Positions 1 through 3,936 of a stretch of 6,210 bases of DNA are shown one piece after another. The stretch comes from Collinsella aerofaciens (GTDB lineage Bacteria; Actinomycetota; Coriobacteriia; Coriobacteriales; Coriobacteriaceae): positions 1 to 6,210 of the forward strand of contig JAJWXI010000104.1 in NCBI GenBank assembly GCA_021641225.1, written 5' to 3'. Each line of letters starts with the position of its first letter. The first letter of the stretch is position 1. Made by a program: the position numbers and the translations under genes. The notes below the pieces were generated by a model. The model saw nothing but the letters and a program-made list of their open reading frames with translations. It had not been told where the DNA came from and did not search any database.

Positions 1-399
1 AAACTGCCCACCGAGCCCGCGCCTCGTGCACCCGAGCGCTCTGCCGCCCCCAAGGCTCAGCCTGCCGCGCAGTCTGCGCCGTGGGAATCCGAGCAGGTAC
101 CCTATGACGACGCCATGGTCGCCGGTTTTGCCGCCGATGCGGGCGGGGACGATCTGCCCCCGTTCGACGTACCCGGCGCGGCTCCGGAGCCCAAGCCTGC
201 CGCAGCGGCCCCCGCAGTCGCGGCGCCTGCCCCCGCAAGCGACGATGCCCCCGCGGCTCCCTGGGAGTCCAACCCTGGCGCCGGCAGCCCCTTCGGCCAC
301 CAGGGCGCAGCTCCGAGCATCCCGCAGACCGAGGACGAGGCCAAAGCCCTCATCCGCAGTGTCTTCGGCCAGTCCACCATCTTCAAACCGGTGGAGTAG
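1..399 (+). CDS. dnaX: DNA polymerase III subunit gamma/tau, C-terminal tail (partial, 5' end outside window)
   Basis: The gene is open from the first base in frame 1 and stops with TAG at 397-399, giving 132 C-terminal residues. DnaX is the clamp-loader ATPase subunit of the replicative polymerase; none of its ATPase domain lies in this window. What is visible is a low-complexity Ala/Pro-rich acidic linker with PYDDA and DLPPFD motifs and two APWES repeats (about residues 27-31 and 80-84), then a short ordered end (EDEAKALIRSVFG, then a final FKPVE). That layout of a disordered Pro/Ala/Asp linker ending in a short conserved tail is what I expect of actinobacterial-type DnaX. Position upstream of ybaB and recR supports the call, since dnaX-ybaB-recR is a widespread gene order. 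The catalytic part is not seen, so the identification rests on tail style and context. An unrelated Ala/Pro-rich protein is possible but less likely. Confidence 0.82.
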   Translation, partial: KLPTEPAPRAPERSAAPKAQPAAQSAPWESEQVPYDDAMVAGFAADAGGDDLPPFDVPGAAPEPKPAAAAPAVAAPAPASDDAPAAPWESNPGAGSPFGHQGAAPSIPQTEDEAKALIRSVFGQSTIFKPVE

Positions 400-412
400 C
401 TGTACAGGCGGG

Positions 413-418
413 TATACT
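413..418 (+). promoter_or_regulatory. Candidate -10 element for the DUF4160 cassette
   Basis: TATACT lies 14 bases after the dnaX stop and 35 bases before the ATG at 454. It matches the sigma-70 type -10 consensus at five of six positions. No good -35 hexamer is found 16-18 bases upstream, so this is a weak prediction. If real, transcription would start near 425 and cross an 8-bp palindrome (AGACGTCT, 429-436) before the start codon. The cassette could instead be read from the dnaX transcript. Confidence 0.25.
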
Positions 419-453
419 GCTCAAGAAGAGACGTCTTTGAACGGAGCGAGCTT

Positions 454-714
454 ATGATGTGGGAATATGTCCGCCTTGAGGACGATACGCAAGTTTCGTA
501 TTCCGAAGTCCGTGAGGACAACACGGTGAAGGTTGTTGTGGAGCGCCCGCGCGATTGGGGTTTTGACACGGCGGAGTGCATCTTGCCGGCATTCAATTGG
601 GTGTCACGCGAGGGCTTTAGCGAAGCGGACCTCAAAGAACTCGATGATTTCGTGCGTAACAATGCCCCGCTCATCTTGCGTTTTGCTTACGAAGGCGGAC
701 GGGTCTATGCCTAG
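454..714 (+). CDS. Hypothetical 86-aa protein, upstream partner of a DUF4160 gene
   Basis: I do not recognise the family. The product is a small, soluble-looking acidic protein with no signal peptide or membrane segment. Residues 1-35 look like beta strands (YVRLEDD, VKVVVERP). A conserved-looking core GFDTAECILP (36-45) follows, then a helical half (FSEADLKELDDFVRNN, 55-70), and the end is FAYEGGRVYA. Two ATG codons sit side by side (454 and 457); the first is used here, and a weak purine-rich stretch at 441-450 is the only possible ribosome binding site. The last 8 nt overlap the start of the DUF4160 gene, which points to coupled translation. Small overlapping pairs of this kind are often functional partners, and DUF4160 genes commonly have a second small gene next to them (typically DUF2442, which this does not resemble). 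A regulatory or antitoxin-like role is possible but not shown by the sequence. Confidence 0.75.
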   Translation: MMWEYVRLEDDTQVSYSEVREDNTVKVVVERPRDWGFDTAECILPAFNWVSREGFSEADLKELDDFVRNNAPLILRFAYEGGRVYA

Positions 715-979
715 TCTTTTCCGACTCGGGCCGTACATCATCTTTTTCTGGACAGGGGAGAACGGCGAGCCCGTCCATGTTCATATCGCGGTCAAGCGCC
801 CCACCGCCGAGGCGACCAAGATATGGCTTACCCGCTCCGGCGGATGCAAGCTGGCCCATAACAAGGGCGATATTCCTGCTCGGGATTTACGCGATATCAT
901 GCAGTTTGTTTCATCTAACCATGCGCTGATTTGCAAACGCTGGAAAGAAACAACCGGTGGGCTGTCGTTTTACTGTTAA
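707..979 (+). CDS. DUF4160 domain-containing protein (90 aa)
   Basis: Starts at the ATG at 707, inside the end of the preceding gene (8-nt overlap), and stops at TAA 977-979. A longer reading of the same frame, from 533, is rejected because it lies inside the upstream gene and adds nothing family-like. The start MPSLFRLGPYIIFF, followed by NGEPVHVHI (residues 19-27, with His24 and His26) and the W-L strand near 40, is the DUF4160 pattern: an MPxxxR start, an aromatic strand, a (P)HVHV-like motif and a C-terminal helix region (ARDLRDIMQFVSSNHALICKRW, about 58-79). Family length is usually about 80-95 aa, so the protein appears complete. The biochemical function of DUF4160 is not established. 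The two His residues could suggest a metal or nucleic-acid site, but that is inference. The compact two-gene layout resembles toxin-antitoxin modules. GAAGGCGG at 691-698, inside the upstream gene, may act as the ribosome binding site. Confidence 0.85.
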   Translation: MPSLFRLGPYIIFFWTGENGEPVHVHIAVKRPTAEATKIWLTRSGGCKLAHNKGDIPARDLRDIMQFVSSNHALICKRWKETTGGLSFYC

Positions 980-1000
980 GAGTCGCTTGCCGGACTTATG

Positions 1001-1025
1001 GCCTCTAGCTCTTCTAGGGCTCTTT
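1001..1025 (+). terminator. Weak candidate terminator between convergent genes
   Basis: An imperfect hairpin can form from 1001-1008 and 1014-1020: seven base pairs with one bulged T and a 5-nt loop. The next bases on the + strand are TCTTTG, a poor T-tract. It lies 21 nt after the DUF4160 stop and overlaps the last codons of the convergent membrane-protein gene. The geometry suits ending the + strand cassette, but stem and T-tract are both weak. The 34-bp gap between the two stop codons holds nothing stronger. Confidence 0.25.
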
Positions 1026-1481
1026 GCCTGGGCGCATCTGTATTTCGGACATGTGGAGCGTGGTGCCGCGTATCTCGCATTCGAGCAGGCAGATGCGTGA
1101 CGGTTGGCCCAGGATGCTGAGGTCGATACGATACGCCGCATGGCTGTCCGTGTACTCGACTTGCTCGGCGTTGACGGTCGCTCCGATCGTTGAATAAACG
1201 CCCAGCTCGGCATTGACAACCTTGGAATCCTCTATCGTAACCTTGAACTCTTGGTAGAGGGACGGGCTGTTGTAGTAAATGGTCCGGGTCCCGCCGGCGC
1301 ACTCATCGGTCGTCTCCCATTTGACGACGGGCTGGTCGGAGCCGGCTATCAACAGTTCTGCTCCAAAGGCTATGGCAAAAGCGGCGACAGCTAGTAATGC
1401 CCAGCCGGCAAAGAGATAGAGAATCAAATATAGAGCGGGGTGCTTTGAGCGGATGTTTTGGAGTGTGGCCGGAACATTCAC
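1014..1481 (-). CDS. Hypothetical single-pass membrane protein (155 aa)
   Basis: Reads on the - strand from a GTG start (1479-1481) to TAG (1014-1016). The start is well supported: GGAGGT (plus positions 1487-1492) sits 5 nt upstream. The product has a short basic N-terminus (R11, K13), one hydrophobic segment at about residues 17-46, and a roughly 110-residue C-terminal part with alternating hydrophobic/polar strands and three cysteines (C61, C131, C135). The positive-inside rule predicts the C-terminal domain outside the membrane. There is no lipobox and no convincing signal peptidase site, so it is probably anchored rather than secreted. I do not recognise the family. It is convergent with the DUF4160 gene and divergent from ybaB, so it has its own transcription unit. 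Function unknown. Confidence 0.72.
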   Translation of the reverse strand: MNVPATLQNIRSKHPALYLILYLFAGWALLAVAAFAIAFGAELLIAGSDQPVVKWETTDECAGGTRTIYYNSPSLYQEFKVTIEDSKVVNAELGVYSTIGATVNAEQVEYTDSHAAYRIDLSILGQPSRICLLECEIRGTTLHMSEIQMRPGKEP

Positions 1482-1515
1482 GGGGCACCTCCAAATTGCT
1501 ATCTATGACAATCAA

Positions 1516-1521
1516 ATTATA
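1516..1521 (-). promoter_or_regulatory. Candidate -10 box for the - strand membrane-protein gene
   Basis: The - strand reads TATAAT here, a perfect -10 consensus, 34 nt upstream of the GTG start and just before a strong ribosome binding site. The hexamer 17 bp further upstream (AGGCGG) does not match a -35 element, so an activator or a non-standard -35 may be needed. An inverted repeat TCGAGC-AGTG-GCTCGA (1544-1559) lies where an upstream regulator could bind. Confidence 0.45.
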
Positions 1522-1566
1522 CCCTGCCGCCATGTGCGCCGCCTCGAGCAGTGGCTCGACACTCTG

Positions 1567-1594
1567 CTATCTAGCGGCACCTATTTAGCGGCAC
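1567..1594. repeat. 14-bp tandem duplication, two copies
   Basis: The two adjacent copies are 1567-1580 (CTATCTAGCGGCAC) and 1581-1594 (CTATTTAGCGGCAC), identical at 13 of 14 positions. They lie about 46 bp upstream of the - strand TATAAT box. They may be a recent slippage duplication or a pair of binding sites; 14 bp is not a whole number of helical turns, which argues mildly against cooperative binding on one face. Confidence 0.8.
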
Positions 1595-1642
1595 ACATGA
1601 AATGCTGGATTCGGCTCTACTAGATTGAGCATGCGATATTAT

Positions 1643-1687
1643 GCAACCTTGAATTATTCGACCTTGCATAATTCGACTTTGCATAAT
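1643..1687. repeat. Three tandem 15-bp near-repeats
   Basis: Units are 1643-1657 (diverged, 11 of 15 matches), 1658-1672 (TCGACCTTGCATAAT) and 1673-1687 (TCGACTTTGCATAAT, one difference from the second). The array also creates a 7-bp inverted repeat, GAATTAT (1651-1657) with ATAATTC (1668-1674). It is AT-rich compared with its surroundings and lies about 165 bp upstream of ybaB. Confidence 0.75.
1658..1687 (+). promoter_or_regulatory. Possible ybaB-recR promoter within the 15-bp repeats
   Basis: TCGACC (1658-1663) and CATAAT (1682-1687) are 18 bp apart and each resembles the -35 and -10 consensus (four and five of six positions). Transcription would start near 1694, giving a leader of about 157 nt with a CATGTC / GACATG hairpin near its 5' end. 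A second possibility is an extended -10, TGGTACGAT, at 1767-1775 with no -35. Either would free ybaB-recR from dnaX, from which it is separated here. Confidence 0.25.
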
Positions 1688-1850
1688 CTTGGGGCGGCAT
1701 GTCGCACTCCAGGACATGTATATCGACTGAGGTAGCATGACCACCCCGCTCGCTTGCCCCGCGCCGTGGTACGATTTTTGAGTTTGAAAGTCCCGCCGTG
1801 CCCCGGCTGCCCTCGCAGCTCGTCGCGCGGCCGCACGTAAAGGAGCCATC

Positions 1851-2171
1851 ATGGCCGGTATGAACATGCAGCAGATGATGAAGCAGGCCCGCAAGATGCA
1901 GGAGCAGCTTGCCGCCGCGCAGGAGAACCTCAAGTCCCAGACCGTCGACGCCTCTGCCGGCGGCGGCATGGTCAAGGTGACCGTCAACGGCGAGATGGAA
2001 CTCGTCAACCTCACCATCGATCCCGATGCGCTCGATCCCGAGGACGTCGATATGCTGCAGGACATGATCATGGCCGCCGTCAACGAGGCCGTCCGCGGCG
2101 TCAACGAGCTCGCCAACAAGCAGATGGGCGCCATCACCGGTGGCCTCAACATCCCGGGCATGCCGTTCTAA
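1851..2171 (+). CDS. ybaB: YbaB/EbfC family nucleoid-associated protein
   Basis: A complete 106-aa protein. YbaB/EbfC proteins are small homodimeric DNA-binding proteins associated with the nucleoid; they are usually encoded between dnaX and recR. Family signs are clear: an N-terminal Met/Gln-rich helix (MNMQQMMKQARKMQEQL, about residues 4-20), a middle beta region with GGGMVKVTVNGEMELVNLTI (about 38-57), DPEDVDMLQDMIMAAVNEA (about 62-80), and a Gly/Met-rich end (MGAITGG...IPGMPF). Length matches the family. AAAGGAG at 1839-1845 sits 5 nt before the ATG, a strong ribosome binding site. recR starts 13 nt downstream, so the two are surely co-transcribed. Unusually, dnaX is not directly upstream but about 1.45 kb away, behind unrelated genes. 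Confidence 0.95.
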   Translation: MAGMNMQQMMKQARKMQEQLAAAQENLKSQTVDASAGGGMVKVTVNGEMELVNLTIDPDALDPEDVDMLQDMIMAAVNEAVRGVNELANKQMGAITGGLNIPGMPF

Positions 2172-2184
2172 GACGCGCATATAT

Positions 2185-2781
2185 ATGAGTGCGAATCACA
2201 GTCTGCAAAAACTGCTCGATGAGTTGGGTCGTCTGCCGGGCATTGGCCCCAAGTCGGCCCAGCGCATCGCCTATTACCTGCTCGAGGCCGATGCCGAGGA
2301 GGCCCGCCGTCTGGCCGAGGCCATCCTGGAGGTCAAACAGGAGGTGCACTTTTGCAGCCGCTGCTTTAACTACGCCACGGCCGACGAGTGCTCCATCTGC
2401 CAGGACTCAATGCGCGACACCACCCGCATATGCGTGGTGGGCGAGCCGCGCGATGTCCAGGCGATCGAGCGCACGGGCAGCTATCACGGCCTGTACCATG
2501 TGCTGGGCGGCGTGATTAGCCCCATGGACAAGATCGGTCCCGAGCAGCTGCATATTCGCGAGTTGCTGGCGCGTTTGGGCCACGAGGACATCCACGAGGT
2601 CATCATCGCCACCAACCCCAATATTGAGGGCGAGACCACGGCGAGCTACCTGGCCCGTACCATCAAGCCGCTGGGCGTCGAGGTGTCGCGCCTGGCGAGC
2701 GGCCTTCCCGTGGGCGGCGACTTGGAGTATGCCGACGAGCTCACGCTTGGGCGCGCCATCGAGGCCCGCCGCGCAATCTAG
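2185..2781 (+). CDS. recR: Recombination mediator protein RecR
   Basis: A 198-aa protein, the normal RecR length. RecR works with RecO (and RecF) in the cytoplasm to load RecA onto SSB-coated single-stranded DNA at gaps. Domains in order: a helix-hairpin-helix (LGRLPGIGPKSAQRIAYYLL, about 14-33); a four-cysteine zinc finger (C57, C60, C69, C72); a Toprim domain starting at ICVVGEPRDV (about 82-91), with the conserved TGSYHGLYHVLGG stretch near 97-109 and TNPNIEGE near 143-150; and a C-terminal segment with SGLPVGGDLEYADELTLGRA (172-191). All key motifs are intact. The ATG at 2185 is chosen because it begins the family-like N-terminus; longer readings of the frame run back into ybaB. The ribosome binding site is poor, so translation probably depends on coupling from ybaB 13 nt upstream. 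Confidence 0.97.
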   Translation: MSANHSLQKLLDELGRLPGIGPKSAQRIAYYLLEADAEEARRLAEAILEVKQEVHFCSRCFNYATADECSICQDSMRDTTRICVVGEPRDVQAIERTGSYHGLYHVLGGVISPMDKIGPEQLHIRELLARLGHEDIHEVIIATNPNIEGETTASYLARTIKPLGVEVSRLASGLPVGGDLEYADELTLGRAIEARRAI

Positions 2782-2854
2782 CTGCCGGGTTCGCCGTGCC
2801 ATGGCCCATCGGCTTGTCGCACGGGGTGCTCATAATTGGGCTTTCGTTCGTGGG

Positions 2855-2870
2855 TTTGTTGTGCAACAAA
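2855..2870. promoter_or_regulatory. 16-bp palindrome, possible operator
   Basis: TTTGTTG-TG-CAACAAA is a dyad of two 7-bp arms around 2 bp, in the region between recR and the kinase operon. Its central ten bases GTTGTGCAAC differ at one position from a second palindrome at 2931-2940. The shared core suggests two sites for one dimeric regulator. No regulator gene is visible in the window. Confidence 0.4.
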
Positions 2871-2930
2871 GATACTTCGCGTCCGCTTATCGCATGGATG
2901 CTTCCGCTCGCATCCTAAATTTGCCCATTC

Positions 2931-2940
2931 GTTGCGCAAC
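2931..2940. promoter_or_regulatory. 10-bp perfect palindrome overlapping a possible -35
   Basis: GTTGCGCAAC is perfectly symmetric and shares nine of ten bases with the core of the palindrome at 2855-2870. The centres are 73 bp apart, close to seven helical turns. It covers the place where a -35 element would sit for the -10 at 2957-2962, which suits a repressor site. Confidence 0.4.
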
Positions 2941-2953
2941 CTTTTGGGTTCGC

Positions 2954-2962
2954 TGATACACT
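2954..2962 (+). promoter_or_regulatory. Candidate extended -10 promoter of the kinase operon
   Basis: TGATACACT fits the extended -10 form TGn-TAnnnT (four of six in the hexamer). The -35 is weak: TTGCGC at 2932-2937 with 19-bp spacing. Transcription would begin at about 2968-2970, which coincides with an in-frame ATG at 2968, so a leaderless transcript is also possible. It is the best promoter-like sequence I see between recR and 3025. Confidence 0.35.
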
Positions 2963-2980
2963 CAACCATGGATTTGAATG

Positions 2981-3009
2981 AATGCGCCGCCCCCGAGCGG
3001 CGTGTTTTT
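2981..3009 (+). terminator. Terminator-like hairpin directly before the operon's ribosome binding site (possible attenuator)
   Basis: CGCCGC (2985-2990) pairs perfectly with GCGGCG (2997-3002) around a 6-nt loop, and the stem can extend by four pairs (two of them G-U) into 2981-2984 and 3003-3006. TGTTTTTGTT follows. This is the form of an intrinsic terminator, although the T-tract is interrupted. It sits 4 nt before the GGAGGAG ribosome binding site at 3013-3019. It could end recR transcription, or act as a conditional stop for the downstream operon. Confidence 0.5.
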
Positions 3010-3024
3010 GTTGGAGGAGAGCAC

Positions 3025-3936
3025 ATGCGGCCCGGTGGCACACAGACAAAGCGCGGCACCGCGGTGCGCATGCGACGCCGACTGGGCTTGGCGCCGCGAG
3101 CATATGCGCTGCTGTCTTGCTCGCTGGCGCTGGTCGTGGCCGGTGTTTCCGCCTACGGCATGACCGTGCCGTCTATGGTGCAGGCACATGCCGCGCGCGA
3201 GGCCCATGTGGAGAGCAAGGCAAAAAGCGACCTGGGAACTACAACCGGATATGCTTGGGCAAGCGTGGTCGCACACGTTGTGTTTGGCGTTGACGACGCA
3301 GATGGCGCCGAGGCTCCGGACAACGAGGTCACACTGCCAAACGGCAAGACGATCGTGCTCACCAACACCAAGATCATCAATCGTCTTTCCAATAACAGCG
3401 TTTCGTCCGTTGTGAACAAGGCCGAGCAGCAAAAGGGACAGGATGCGCAGCAGTCGGGGAAGCCCGGTGGCTCGGACGCCTCTAGCTCCGGCTCCAGCTC
3501 GGATTCGGCGAGCGCGGGCGGCGGCTCCGGGTCGGACTCCTCTGCCGGCGGGTCTGGGAGCGGCGACTCGACAGGCGGCAACGCTGGCAACGACGCGAGC
3601 TCTGACGGACTCTCGGCAGCTGAGGAGGAGAACATCCACAGCTGGCTCGTGACCAAGTACAACATGCTCGACGGCTACGTTTCTCGTGCCAATGAAGTGG
3701 TCTCGACCTATAACTCTACAGGGGATCCCAGGCCGTGCGACAGCTTGGTCGGGGAGATGTTTGTCATCCGCGCCGAGTTTGGCCGCCAGACATTCTCGCC
3801 CAAGTCAAAGTGGTATCAGCAGTACGCCAATCTGTGGGGTTGCTATACCAACCTGTGCCAATGGGTTGGGCATTACGGCGATGACGATGTCGCACTCAGT
3901 AACTTCAACAACAATGTGGCGGCGCTTGCCCTATGA
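3025..3936 (+). CDS. Membrane-anchored or secreted protein with Ser/Gly-rich linker (303 aa), first gene of kinase operon
   Basis: I do not recognise the family. ATG at 3025 is chosen because GGAGGAG (3013-3019) lies 5 nt upstream; an in-frame ATG at 2968 would add 19 residues but has no ribosome binding site. The N-terminus is basic (residues 10-25, several Arg), followed by a hydrophobic segment at about 26-45, so the rest should lie outside the membrane. A-H-A at 54-56 could be a signal peptidase I site, though it is far from the hydrophobic core. Then come a small region with TLPNGKTIVLTNTKI (103-117), a low-complexity Ser/Gly/Asp/Ala linker (about 144-196), and an acidic/aromatic C-terminal domain (about 197-303) rich in Trp, Tyr and Asn, with Cys238, Cys273 and Cys278. 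Its stop overlaps the kinase start (ATGA), so the two are translationally coupled. It could be the extracellular sensor or a substrate of the kinase; that is inference. Confidence 0.82.
   Translation: MRPGGTQTKRGTAVRMRRRLGLAPRAYALLSCSLALVVAGVSAYGMTVPSMVQAHAAREAHVESKAKSDLGTTTGYAWASVVAHVVFGVDDADGAEAPDNEVTLPNGKTIVLTNTKIINRLSNNSVSSVVNKAEQQKGQDAQQSGKPGGSDASSSGSSSDSASAGGGSGSDSSAGGSGSGDSTGGNAGNDASSDGLSAAEEENIHSWLVTKYNMLDGYVSRANEVVSTYNSTGDPRPCDSLVGEMFVIRAEFGRQTFSPKSKWYQQYANLWGCYTNLCQWVGHYGDDDVALSNFNNNVAALAL

Larger units (their letters stand above)
1482..1850. other. 369-bp non-coding region between divergent genes, with repeats and signals
   Basis: No credible gene lies here. From left to right it holds: the - strand ribosome binding site and TATAAT box; the inverted repeat TCGAGC-AGTG-GCTCGA (1544-1559); a 14-bp tandem duplication (1567-1594); three 15-bp near-repeats (1643-1687); a hairpin CATGTC / GACATG (1698-1703 with 1713-1718); and a GC-rich ybaB leader with a small GCTGC / GCAGC hairpin (1806-1819). 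The middle is visibly AT-richer than the flanking genes. Where ybaB and recR normally follow dnaX closely, this region marks the right side of the extra segment, so it probably holds a new promoter for ybaB-recR. Confidence 0.7.

Noticed and set aside
421..440. Palindromic stretch around AGACGTCT as a dnaX terminator
   Set aside because: The symmetry is imperfect beyond 8 bp and there is no GC-rich stem or T-tract; kept only as a comment under the promoter entry.
102..674. 190-aa reading frame on the - strand across the dnaX tail and the first small gene
   Set aside because: It spans two genes on the opposite strand, is Ser/Ala/Gly-rich low complexity, and mirrors the GC-rich codons of dnaX; no ribosome binding site or family signal.
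533..706. N-terminal extension of the DUF4160 gene to an ATG at 533
   Set aside because: The extension lies within the upstream gene in another frame, is Arg/Ser-rich, and the family-typical start MPSxxR is at 707.
1643..1687. 15-bp repeats as a CRISPR array
   Set aside because: The units are directly adjacent with no spacers, too short, and no cas genes are present.
1571..2180. Two long - strand reading frames (about 190 aa) opposite ybaB
   Set aside because: ybaB is certain on the + strand. The antisense frames are shadows, and their repetitive part is only the translation of the 15-bp repeats.
2794..2824. Inverted repeat CCGTGC / GCACGG just after recR as a terminator
   Set aside because: The loop is 19 nt and no T-tract follows, so it does not have intrinsic terminator form.
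2836..2967. Longer form of the Ser/Gly-rich protein starting at TTG 2836
   Set aside because: No ribosome binding site, and it would translate through the palindromes and promoter region; the 3025 start has a strong GGAGGAG.
2962..3665. Overlapping - strand frames opposite the Ser/Gly-rich protein
   Set aside because: Composition (Arg/Ala-rich, Pro/Glu/Ser-rich) mirrors the low-complexity linker on the other strand; no start signals.
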